Source: Actinomycetota bacterium
GTDB taxonomy: Bacteria; Actinomycetota; Actinomycetes; Mycobacteriales; Mycobacteriaceae
Reading direction: 5' to 3'
Assembly (NCBI GenBank): GCA_005787665.1
Contig: SYAB01000289.1
Coordinates: forward strand, 1 to 6,039
DNA: 6,039 bases
This document shows positions 1 to 5,705 of the stretch, piece after piece. The notes below the pieces were generated by a model. It made no database searches. It was not told the DNA's origin and saw nothing but the letters and a program-made list of their open reading frames with translations. Every line of letters begins with the position of its first letter. The first letter of the stretch is position 1. The position numbers and the translations under genes are program-made.

Positions 1-705
1 GACGAGGCGCACCTGTTGTTCAAAGACGCCTCCAAGGCGTTCATGGAACAGGTCGAGCAGACCGTCAAACTGATCCGGTCCAAGGGTGTCGGCGTGTTCT
101 TCTGCACGCAGTTGCCCACCGATGTACCCAATGCGGTGCTGTCCCAACTCGGCGCGCGCATCCAACATGCGCTGCGCGCCTTCACCCCGGAGGACCAGCA
201 GGCGCTGTCGAAGACGGTGCGCACCTACCCCAAGACCGAGTTCTACGACCTCGCCGCGGATCTGACCGCGCTGGGCATCGGCGAGGCCATCGTCACGGTG
301 CTCTCCGAACGGGGCGCCCCGACCCCCGTTGCCTGGACCCGGTTGCGTTCGCCGCGGTCGTTGATGGACACCATCGGCCCGGACTACATCAAGGCCGCCG
401 CGCAGGCCAGCCCGCTGTTCCTGAAATACGGGCCGACGGTGGACCGCGAGTCGGCCTACGAGATGCTGGCTGCCCGGATGGCGCCGCCGCCGGCATCTCC
501 CGGTGCGGAGCCGGTCGACCTGCCGCCGATCCCGACCGGGTTCGAACTTCCGCCCATGCCCGAGCCGGTGGAGCGCGCCGAACCGAGCATGCTGGAGAAG
601 ATGATGGACAACCCGGCCTTCAAGAGCGCACTGCGCTCCGCCGGAACGGTGATCGGACGCGAGGTCACCCGCAGCATCTTCGGGACCGGTCGCCGTCGAC
701 GCTAG
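1..705 (+). CDS. HerA-like ATPase/helicase, DUF853 family (C-terminal part; 5' end outside window)
   Basis: The frame is open from base 1 and opens with Asp-Glu-Ala-His-Leu, which fits the Walker B/DEAH motif at the end of a beta strand in a P-loop ATPase. The Walker A part lies to the left of the window. The 234 visible residues continue with a typical sensor-like stretch (GVGVFFCTQLPTDVP), then ARIQHALRAFTPEDQQAL, a conserved block of the DUF853 HerA-like family. A proline-rich linker follows at about residues 160-195, then a basic C-terminus ending GRRRR. Family members are cytoplasmic NTPases of about 530 residues with no settled cellular role in actinobacteria; HerA proteins in archaea act in DNA end processing. 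The position next to cmrA fits the M. tuberculosis Rv2510c locus. Family call is fairly firm; exact function is not known. Confidence 0.85.
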   Translation, partial: DEAHLLFKDASKAFMEQVEQTVKLIRSKGVGVFFCTQLPTDVPNAVLSQLGARIQHALRAFTPEDQQALSKTVRTYPKTEFYDLAADLTALGIGEAIVTVLSERGAPTPVAWTRLRSPRSLMDTIGPDYIKAAAQASPLFLKYGPTVDRESAYEMLAARMAPPPASPGAEPVDLPPIPTGFELPPMPEPVERAEPSMLEKMMDNPAFKSALRSAGTVIGREVTRSIFGTGRRRR

Positions 706-710
706 GTCAC

Positions 711-721
711 TGGTCTTACCA
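711..721. promoter_or_regulatory. Candidate FadR-type GntR operator (TGGT-CTT-ACCA)
   Basis: The 11 bases TGGTCTTACCA form a perfect inverted repeat of TGGT/ACCA with a 3-bp centre. This is the core reported for FadR of E. coli (TGGTNNNACCA). It lies in the 52-bp spacer before the GntR gene at 758 and abuts a TTGACC -35-like element at 723-728, so a bound protein would be expected to block RNA polymerase. The downstream regulator carries FadR-like recognition residues, which makes autorepression the natural reading. The palindrome is seen directly; binding is inferred. Confidence 0.6.
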
Positions 722-722
722 C

Positions 723-758
723 TTGACCTTTGACCATGCAGGTGTCACGCTGTCGACA
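723..758 (+). promoter_or_regulatory. Candidate promoter of the GntR-hydroxylase operon, leaderless start
   Basis: TTGACC at 723-728 resembles a -35 box. Seventeen bases later CACGCT at 746-751 keeps the two most important -10 bases (A at position 2, T at position 6). A start seven bases past its last base falls on A758, the first base of the GntR start codon. No Shine-Dalgarno sequence precedes that ATG, which agrees with a leaderless message. TTGACC is repeated at 730-735, giving a 7-bp-period tandem pair whose role is unclear. The -10 is weak. Confidence 0.4.
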
Positions 759-1480
759 TGGCCCTGCAGCCGGTGAACCGGCGCTCCGTCCCCGAGGACG
801 TCTTCGAGCAGATCCTCGCCGAGGTGCTCAGCGGCCAGATGCAGCCCGGCGAGTCGCTCCCCAGCGAACGGCGGCTGGCCGAGGTGCTGGGGGTCTCCCG
901 GCCCGCCGTCCGCGAAGCGATGAAGCGGGTCGCGGCGGCCGGTCTCGTCGAGGTGCGCCAGGGCGACGCCACCACCGTGCGGGATTTCCGCCGTCACGCC
1001 GGGCTCGATCTGTTGCCCCGACTGCTGTTGCGCGACGGTGAACTCGACACCGCCGTCGTCCGCAGCATCTTGGAGGCTCGTCTGCACAACGGGCCCAAGG
1101 TCGCCGAACTCGCGGCCCGCCGACGTTCGTCCGACCTCGCTGCGCGCCTCGAGTCCGCGATCGCCGACCTGGAGGCCGACGACGACCCGGTCGGGCAGCA
1201 GCGCCACGCGCTGGCGTTCTGGGACCACATCGTCGACGGGGCCGATTCGATCGTCTTCCGGCTGATGTTCAACACCTTGCGGGCCGCCTACGAGCCTGCT
1301 CTGCCCGCCCTGGCCATCATGATGGCCGCCGAGGTGGGACACAGCGCGGCCTACCGCACCCTGGCCGGTGCGATCGCCGCCGCCGATCCGGGGGCGGCCG
1401 AGGCCGCCGCCCGCCACCTGCTCGAACCCGCCACCCACACGCTGATCGCGGCGTTGAGCGCCATGGAGGAGACGCGATGA
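758..1480 (+). CDS. FadR-like GntR-family transcriptional regulator
   Basis: A 240-residue protein, about the size of E. coli FadR. The N-terminal winged helix-turn-helix (about residues 11-78) has the GntR signature [20 protein letters not shown]. Arg48 and Arg52 sit where FadR has its DNA-contacting arginines, and the wing ([11 protein letters not shown]) and the following linker ([13 protein letters not shown]) also resemble FadR. The C-terminal all-helical ligand domain spans about 95-230. The histidines that bind metal in ordinary FCD domains appear to be replaced (Trp155 in FW where FH is usual), so an acyl-CoA-type ligand as in FadR is more likely than a metal-dependent organic acid; this is inference. 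The gene overlaps the hydroxylase by 4 bp (ATGA), and the pair is probably transcribed together from the 723-758 promoter under the 711-721 operator. M. tuberculosis has a FadR-like autoregulator, Rv0494, but orthology cannot be judged here. Confidence 0.88.
   Translation: MALQPVNRRSVPEDVFEQILAEVLSGQMQPGESLPSERRLAEVLGVSRPAVREAMKRVAAAGLVEVRQGDATTVRDFRRHAGLDLLPRLLLRDGELDTAVVRSILEARLHNGPKVAELAARRRSSDLAARLESAIADLEADDDPVGQQRHALAFWDHIVDGADSIVFRLMFNTLRAAYEPALPALAIMMAAEVGHSAAYRTLAGAIAAADPGAAEAAARHLLEPATHTLIAALSAMEETR
1465..1471 (+). promoter_or_regulatory. Strong Shine-Dalgarno for the hydroxylase inside the GntR gene
   Basis: GGAGGAG lies within the last codons of the regulator, with the GGAGG core seven bases before the ATG at 1477. 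Together with the ATGA stop/start overlap it fixes the hydroxylase start and points to translational coupling of the two genes. Confidence 0.75.
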
Positions 1481-2136
1481 CCCAGACCCGAACCACCCGC
1501 CGCGGGATGACGCTGACCGACGCGGCCCGCGAGTTCTGGCGTCACCCGACCCCCTGGCTGCTCGCGATCGCCTTCGTCGCCTCGGTCACCGCCCGGCTGA
1601 TCGTCGGTGACTGGCGGTGGAGCGACGCCGCGCTACCGTTTGTGGTGCTGGCCGCATTTCCGTTCGTGGAGTGGATGATTCACGTGTTCATCCTGCACTG
1701 GCGGCCGCGTCGCATCGCCGGTGTGATGATCGACCCGCTACTCGGCCGCAAGCACCGCCAGCATCACGCCGACCCGAGGATCGTCAGACTGATCTTCATC
1801 CCGCTGGAATCGCTGGCCGGCGCCTTCGGCGCGGCGTTGCTGACCGCGTTCGTCATCATTCCCCGCACCGGCCTGGGGCTGACGTTGCTGGTCGTGGTGT
1901 CCGGCATCGGTCTGGTCTACGAGTGGAGCCATTACCTGGTGCACACCGACTACAAGCCCAAGACCTGGTTCTACCGGACGATCTACCGCAACCACCGACT
2001 GCACCACTTCAAGAACGAGCACTACTGGTACGCCGTCACCACGCCAGGGCTCGCCGACCGGGTTCTGGGAACCTACCCCGATCCGCAGGACGTGCCGACC
2101 TCCCCGACGGCGAAGAACCTGTTCGCGGCGAACTAA
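1477..2136 (+). CDS. Fatty acid hydroxylase / sterol desaturase superfamily membrane di-metal enzyme
   Basis: A 219-residue membrane protein with four probable transmembrane stretches at about residues 27-44, 51-73, 112-129 and 132-150. Its histidine boxes are complete: H69-x4-H74, H93-x2-H96-H97, H152-x3-H156 and H173-x2-H176-H177, with an extra H182. This ten-histidine order (HX4H, HX2HH, HX3H, HX2HH) is that of the fatty acid hydroxylase superfamily (PF04116), and resembles eukaryotic fatty acid 2-hydroxylases (Scs7/FA2H) and, more loosely, CrtZ carotenoid hydroxylases. Such enzymes use O2 and an electron donor to hydroxylate or desaturate a lipid chain at the membrane surface. The substrate is not readable from sequence; pairing with a FadR-like sensor favours a fatty acyl group. 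No electron-transfer partner is in the window. It ends 7 bp from the stop of the convergent cmrA. Confidence 0.87.
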   Translation: MTQTRTTRRGMTLTDAAREFWRHPTPWLLAIAFVASVTARLIVGDWRWSDAALPFVVLAAFPFVEWMIHVFILHWRPRRIAGVMIDPLLGRKHRQHHADPRIVRLIFIPLESLAGAFGAALLTAFVIIPRTGLGLTLLVVVSGIGLVYEWSHYLVHTDYKPKTWFYRTIYRNHRLHHFKNEHYWYAVTTPGLADRVLGTYPDPQDVPTSPTAKNLFAAN

Positions 2137-2149
2137 CCGAGAACTAACC
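2130..2149. repeat. 9-bp tandem direct repeat GAACTAACC at the convergent gene junction
   Basis: GAACTAACC occurs at 2130-2138 and again at 2141-2149, separated by GA. The first copy carries the TAA stop of the hydroxylase; the second carries the TAG stop of cmrA on the other strand. No hairpin terminator is visible in the 7-bp spacer. It may be chance or a small tandem duplication. Confidence 0.6.
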
Positions 2150-2950
2150 CCCGCCGAGTTTCTTGTACACCGCGCCGACGATCGGGGTCACGATCGCCCG
2201 CGGCGCGTAGCCGCTGGCGACCGACATCGCTTTCGACGTCACCCCGGGGACGACCCGCATCTTGTTGCGGGCCAACCCGTCCAGCGACAACTGCGCGGTG
2301 TGCTCCACGGAGATCCACAGGAAGTCCGGGATGAGCCGGTCCACCAGGGAGGCGTCGGCGGGGTCGGGGATCTCGGTGCGCACCGGACCCGGTGCCAGCA
2401 GGGTGACGTGCACGCCGGTCTTGAGCAGTTCACCGCGCAGCGACTCGCTGAAGGTGTTGGCGAACGCCTTGGTCGCGGCGTAGGTGGCGTTGTTGGGGAT
2501 CGGGGAGTTGCCCGCCGCCGACCCCGAGATCAGGATTCCGCCTTCCTTGCGGGCGAGCATGCCCGGCAGCACCGCGAGCACCAGATCGTGCACGCCGAGC
2601 ACGTTCAGCTGAACCTGGGCCTTCTCGGCGGCCGGGTCCAGCTGGGCCACTGGGCCGAAAGTGGCGGTCCCGGCGTTGGCGCACAGGATCGAGACGTTGC
2701 GCTGGGCCAGTTCCTCGGCGAGTCCGGCGCGCTGATCCGGATCGGCCAGGTCGACCGCCCGGACCTCGACGGTCACGCCGTGACGCTGCCGGAGCCGCTC
2801 GGCGAGGGTGTTCAGCACCTCGGCCCGGCGGGCCGTGACGATCAGGTGGTGGCCGCGGGCGGCAAGCTCGGTGGCCAGGGCTTCGCCGATACCCTGCGAG
2901 GCACCGGTGACGACGGCCCGGGCATCCGGGGAGGGGGCGGGTACTGGCAT
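2144..2950 (-). CDS. cmrA: Mycolate reductase CmrA (short-chain dehydrogenase, Rv2509-like)
   Basis: A 268-residue classical short-chain dehydrogenase. The cofactor motif is TGASQGIG at residues 15-22, with Arg41-Arg42 after the second strand favouring NADPH. NAG follows at 92-94, then the catalytic set Asn116, Ser144, Tyr157 and Lys161 (YAATK) and PGPVRTE at 187-193. In Corynebacteriales the protein with this neighbourhood (Rv2509 in M. tuberculosis, CmrA in Corynebacterium glutamicum) reduces the 3-keto product of Pks13 condensation to the 3-hydroxy mycolic motif. The gene name rests on protein type plus conserved neighbours (DUF853 ATPase, UMF1-type MFS, MmpS-like protein), not on an alignment. 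The ATG at 2950 was chosen because the longer open frame, back to 3031, would run into the divergent MFS gene and add a non-SDR, cysteine-containing tail; a -10-like TACGAT sits at the right place for it. Confidence 0.83.
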   Translation of the reverse strand: MPVPAPSPDARAVVTGASQGIGEALATELAARGHHLIVTARRAEVLNTLAERLRQRHGVTVEVRAVDLADPDQRAGLAEELAQRNVSILCANAGTATFGPVAQLDPAAEKAQVQLNVLGVHDLVLAVLPGMLARKEGGILISGSAAGNSPIPNNATYAATKAFANTFSESLRGELLKTGVHVTLLAPGPVRTEIPDPADASLVDRLIPDFLWISVEHTAQLSLDGLARNKMRVVPGVTSKAMSVASGYAPRAIVTPIVGAVYKKLGGG

Positions 2951-2962
2951 CCGGTCATCGTA
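2950..2962 (-). promoter_or_regulatory. Candidate -10 element and leaderless start of cmrA
   Basis: On the minus strand TACGAT (2962 down to 2957) fits the mycobacterial TANNNT -10 pattern. Seven bases past its final T is A2950, the first base of the cmrA start codon. No Shine-Dalgarno is present, and no good -35 is seen, which is common in mycobacteria. Confidence 0.45.
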
Positions 2963-2972
2963 GGGGCCTGGA

Positions 2973-2986
2973 TAGGGTTGGCCGCA
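2973..2986 (+). promoter_or_regulatory. Candidate -10 element and leaderless start of the MFS gene
   Basis: TAGGGT at 2973-2978 fits TANNNT and predicts a start at 2985-2986, at or one base before the A of the MFS start codon. It faces the cmrA -10 across ten bases, so the two divergent promoters would share the 35-bp spacer. An alternative reading is that AGGG at 2974-2977 acts as a weak Shine-Dalgarno eight bases before the ATG. Confidence 0.4.
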
Positions 2987-4290
2987 TGGGCAGTGCCGGC
3001 TCGGGGGTGCCGCGCTCGAAAGTCGCCGCATGGGCCCTCTGGGACTGCGGGTCGACCGGACTCAACGCCATCGTGGCGACCTTCGTCTTCTCGGTGTACC
3101 TCACCGGGACGGTGGGCGCCGGACTGCCCGGTGACACGTCCCCGGCCAGCTGGCTCGGCCGGACCCTGACCATCTCCGGGCTGGCGGTGGCCCTGCTCGC
3201 TCCGCTGACCGGTGTGGTGGCGTCCGACCCGCGTCGCCGCCGGATCGCCCTGACGGTGCTGAGCGCGCTGGCGGTGGCCTTCACCGCCGCGATGGTGACG
3301 ATCCGTGCCGACCCGCGCTATCTCGCGCCCGGTCTCGCGCTCCTCGCACTGACCGCCGCGTGCGGCGACCTGGCCAGCGTTCCCTACAACGCGATGCTGC
3401 GCCAGCTGTCCACGCCCGGGACCGCTGGGCGGATCTCCGGACTCGGCTGGGCCGCCGGCTACACCGGCAGCGTCGCGCTGCTGATGATCATCTACACCGG
3501 CTTCATCATGGGCGAGGGTCCCACCCGCGGGCTGCTGGAAGTGCCGGTGCAGGACGGCTGGAACGTCCGGCTGGCGATGGTGATGGCGGCCTGCTGGTTC
3601 GCGGTGCTGGCCCTGCCGCTGTTGTCGACCGCGCACACCCTCGGTGACGCCCCGGTCCCGGCCGCGGTTCCCGGCGTCGCCGGCGCCTATCGGCGGCTGT
3701 TCTCCGACCTGCGCTCGGAATGGCGACGCGACCGCAACTTCGTCTACTACCTGGTGGTCAGCGCGGTGTTCCGGGACGGACTGGCCGGGATCTTCGCCTT
3801 CGGCGCCGTGTTGGGGGTCAGTGTCTACGGACTGTCGGCCGCCGACGTGCTGATCTTCGGGGTGATCGCCTCGACGGTGGCCGCGCTGGGCGCGATCCTG
3901 GGCGGCCGCCTCGATGATCTCCTCGGCGCCAAGCCGGTGATCGTGTCCTCGCTGAGCGCCCTGATCGTGGTGGGTCTTGCTCTGTTGACGCTGTCGGGCA
4001 CGGCGGCGTTCTGGGCGTGCGGACTCGGGCTGGCCTTCTTCGTCGGGCCGACCCAGTCGGCGGCCCGGACCCTGCTGCTGCGCATGACCAGCGAGGGCAA
4101 GGAGTCCGTCGCCTTCGGCCTCTACACCATGACCGGGCGGGCCGCCGCGCCGTTGGCGCCGTGGCTGTTCTTCGTCTTCGTCGATCTGTTCCGCTCCGAC
4201 CGCGCCGGCCTGGCCGGCGTGCTCCTGGTCCTGGCGGTCGGGCTGGCCGGGATGCTGGCGGTCCGGGTCCCCGACCGCTCCGGCCCCTAA
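2986..4290 (+). CDS. MFS transporter, UMF1/Atg22-like family (Rv2508c-like)
   Basis: A 434-residue hydrophobic protein with about twelve membrane spans: clear ones at roughly 24-45, 60-79, 88-106, 113-130, 152-173, 195-213, 253-275, 284-306, 317-337, 340-358, 386-402 and 406-427. It opens with AWALWDCGSTG at 15-25, the tryptophan/aspartate signature of the UMF1 (Atg22-like) branch, followed by TFVFSVYLT. A basic loop DPRRRR (81-86) and the late motif GPTQSAARTLLLRM (354-367) also fit this branch. The long central loop (about 214-250) is charged and cytoplasmic. The yeast relative Atg22 exports amino acids from the vacuole; the bacterial substrates are unknown. Its divergent pairing with cmrA is shared with M. 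tuberculosis, where Rv2508c is the membrane protein. The gene converges on the MmpS-like gene with overlapping stop codons. Family call is good; substrate unknown. Confidence 0.82.
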   Translation: MGSAGSGVPRSKVAAWALWDCGSTGLNAIVATFVFSVYLTGTVGAGLPGDTSPASWLGRTLTISGLAVALLAPLTGVVASDPRRRRIALTVLSALAVAFTAAMVTIRADPRYLAPGLALLALTAACGDLASVPYNAMLRQLSTPGTAGRISGLGWAAGYTGSVALLMIIYTGFIMGEGPTRGLLEVPVQDGWNVRLAMVMAACWFAVLALPLLSTAHTLGDAPVPAAVPGVAGAYRRLFSDLRSEWRRDRNFVYYLVVSAVFRDGLAGIFAFGAVLGVSVYGLSAADVLIFGVIASTVAALGAILGGRLDDLLGAKPVIVSSLSALIVVGLALLTLSGTAAFWACGLGLAFFVGPTQSAARTLLLRMTSEGKESVAFGLYTMTGRAAAPLAPWLFFVFVDLFRSDRAGLAGVLLVLAVGLAGMLAVRVPDRSGP

Positions 4291-5030
4291 GCCGCGCCGG
4301 TGCAGATGGTCAGGCCGCGGCCGGTCCGCTGACGCACCTGGGCGCCGTTGACCGATACGGCGCAGGTGACGTCGCGCCCCACGTTGACCACGGCGACGCT
4401 GGCCGAATTCCTGGCCGGGGCCGAGAGGCTGACCTCTTTGCTCCACGGCAGCGCCACGTTGAACTCGGTCTGCATGATGCCGCCGGTGTCGACGTAGGTG
4501 ATGTTGATCGCCCGGCCCTCACCGGAGACGGTGTAGCGGACCGACTCGGAGCCGCTCGGCGACGGGGTCTCCGGCTGTAGCGGGACCTCGGTGTCCGGCA
4601 CCGGCTCGGTCGTCGGGAACGGCATCGGCGCGCGCGTCGCGGTCGGTGTGGGGACGCGGGTCGTCGTCGGCCGGGGCGGGGCTGTCGTCGTGCTCGACTG
4701 CGGCAGCGGGGCCACCACCGTGGACTCCCGCGACGAGGAACTGACGACGACCAACGCCAGCACCAGACCGGCCACCAGCAGGACGGCGGCCGCCGCGGCG
4801 ATCCACAGCCAGCGCGGCGATTTCGGCGGCTCCGGGGGTGGGGGCGGCGGCGGATACCCCTGCCAGTACGGCGGCAGTTGCTCGGTCGGCTGAGTCATCG
4901 GGGCGCCGTAGCCGGTTCCGTAGTACGGGGGTCCCCAGTACTGGCCGGAGTAGGCGGGGTCGGTGTTGGGCGGATAGCCGCTGCCCGTCTGCGTCGGATC
5001 CGACCATTCCGGTCGGCGTGGATCGCTCAT
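4287..5030 (-). CDS. Proline-rich single-span membrane protein with MmpS-like extracytoplasmic domain (Rv2507-like)
   Basis: A 247-residue protein in three parts. Residues 1-72 are a cytoplasmic Pro/Gly/Tyr-rich tail including a run of seven prolines (60-66) and YWGPPYYGTGYG (31-42). A single membrane helix follows at about 74-97. Outside come a Ser/Thr/Pro-rich linker (98-162) and a small beta-rich domain (about 163-247) with VRYTVSGEGRAINITYVD, an LPW turn (194-196) and two cysteines (223 and 243) in the places where MmpS-type domains pair them. MmpS proteins assist MmpL lipid exporters; no MmpL is nearby, so that role is not implied. It starts 7 bp after bkaR, with TGAGG five bases before the ATG made by the bkaR stop region, so it is probably in the bkaR transcript. 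The order matches Rv2507, annotated as a proline-rich membrane protein. Function unknown. Confidence 0.8.
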   Translation of the reverse strand: MSDPRRPEWSDPTQTGSGYPPNTDPAYSGQYWGPPYYGTGYGAPMTQPTEQLPPYWQGYPPPPPPPEPPKSPRWLWIAAAAAVLLVAGLVLALVVVSSSSRESTVVAPLPQSSTTTAPPRPTTTRVPTPTATRAPMPFPTTEPVPDTEVPLQPETPSPSGSESVRYTVSGEGRAINITYVDTGGIMQTEFNVALPWSKEVSLSAPARNSASVAVVNVGRDVTCAVSVNGAQVRQRTGRGLTICTGAA

Positions 5031-5037
5031 GCCCGCC

Positions 5038-5649
5038 TCACCCCAAGCAGGCTACCGGCTGCCCGGGGGTCTGCACCGACAGCGCCGCGACCGTCATCGC
5101 GCGCAGCACCTCCCGGGACTGGACCGGGGCCGACCTGACGCTGTGCGGCGTGGAGTTGAGCAGACCGAAGGACGCATGCGCCATCACCCGGGCACGGTCA
5201 TCCGCCAGTCCGGGGTGCACGTCGGTCAGCACCCCCACCCAGGTCTCCACGTAGCGCCGTTGCGCCCGGCGCACCTGGCGTTGCGCGGAGGCGGGCAGAT
5301 TCGCCAGATCGCGGTCCTGGATCCGGATCAGGTCGGGCTCCCCGAGGGCGAAGTCCAGGTGGAAGTCGATCAGCGCCCCCAGTGCGGCGGCCGGGTCCGG
5401 CGCCGAGGCCACCACCGACTCGCCGCCCGTCATCAACCGAGTGCTCACCCCGACCAGCAACTCGACCAGCAACGCCTCCTTGCCGGCGAAATGCCGGTAG
5501 ATGGCCGGGCCGCTGACGCCCGCGGCCGCTCCGATGTCCTCGAGGCGGACCGCAAGAAAGCCGCGCTCGGCGATGAGCCTCTCGGCCGCTGTGAGCAGTT
5601 GGGTCCGTCGGTCGGACCTGGACCTGTCGCGTCCCCTGGTTGTCGTCAT
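5038..5649 (-). CDS. bkaR: TetR-family repressor BkaR (branched-chain keto-acid regulon)
   Basis: A 203-residue TetR protein. The DNA-binding domain covers about residues 14-60: RRTQLLTAAERLIAERGF, then the helix-turn-helix LEDIGAAAGVSGPAIYRHF with the usual YRHF ending and GKEALL. The C-terminal ligand and dimer domain (about 85-195) begins with FHLDFAL and contains RRAQRRYVETW. In mycobacteria the TetR gene in this place (Rv2506, BkaR) represses the neighbouring genes for branched-chain keto-acid/acyl-CoA breakdown, and here it sits divergent from accD1. The start at 5649 is supported by GGAGA (5660-5656) with a six-base gap. The gene lies one base from an inverted-repeat cluster that includes this ribosome binding site, which suggests self-repression. 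The name rests on family plus neighbourhood. Confidence 0.8.
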   Translation of the reverse strand: MTTTRGRDRSRSDRRTQLLTAAERLIAERGFLAVRLEDIGAAAGVSGPAIYRHFAGKEALLVELLVGVSTRLMTGGESVVASAPDPAAALGALIDFHLDFALGEPDLIRIQDRDLANLPASAQRQVRRAQRRYVETWVGVLTDVHPGLADDRARVMAHASFGLLNSTPHSVRSAPVQSREVLRAMTVAALSVQTPGQPVACLG

Positions 5650-5692
5650 GGTTAATCTCCATTAACATCCTAACAGTTAGTGATGATTAACC
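5650..5692. promoter_or_regulatory. Nested palindromic operators between bkaR and accD1
   Basis: The spacer is an AT-rich island (14 G/C in 5651-5692) in very GC-rich DNA. It holds three inverted repeats: GTTAAT-CTCC-ATTAAC at 5651-5666, CTAAC-A-GTTAG at 5670-5680, and an outer pair GGTTAATC (5650-5657) with GATTAACC (5685-5692). All share a TAAC half-site. This is the expected place for BkaR binding to both promoters. On the minus strand TAGGAT (5672-5667) is a -10 candidate for bkaR, predicting a start at 5660 and an 11-base leader. On the plus strand TTAACA (5662-5667) could be the accD1 -35, with a poor -10 near 5685-5690. Repeats are seen directly; which one BkaR uses is not known from sequence. 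Confidence 0.7.
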
Positions 5693-5705
5693 GAAGGCTC
5701 TTGTG

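Noticed and set aside
723..735. Tandem TTGACC-T-TTGACC as a second operator
   Set aside because: Two copies in 13 bp could be chance or duplicate -35 elements; nothing links this direct repeat to a known regulator. Noted only in the promoter entry.
716..1438. Open frame of 240 codons on the minus strand opposite the GntR gene
   Set aside because: Low-complexity Gly/Asp/Gln-rich product with no recognisable domain; the plus strand holds a clear FadR-like regulator.
2951..3031. 27-residue N-terminal extension of cmrA
   Set aside because: It would overlap the divergent MFS gene by 46 bp and place odd sequence before the first SDR beta strand; the ATG at 2950 gives the usual length of 268 residues.
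4313..4322. Palindrome GGCCGCGGCC near the end of the MmpS-like gene as a terminator
   Set aside because: It is self-complementary with no loop, lies inside the coding sequence, has no T-run, and such runs are common at this GC content.
2842..4446. Open frame of 534 codons on the minus strand across the MFS gene
   Set aside because: Its protein is dominated by Arg, Gly, Gln and His with no domain pattern, typical of the antisense frame of a GC-rich gene, and it covers a convincing twelve-span transporter and the start of cmrA.
4677..4860. Gly-rich plus-strand frame within the MmpS-like gene
   Set aside because: It is the complement of the proline-rich region, which reads as a sensible membrane protein on the minus strand.
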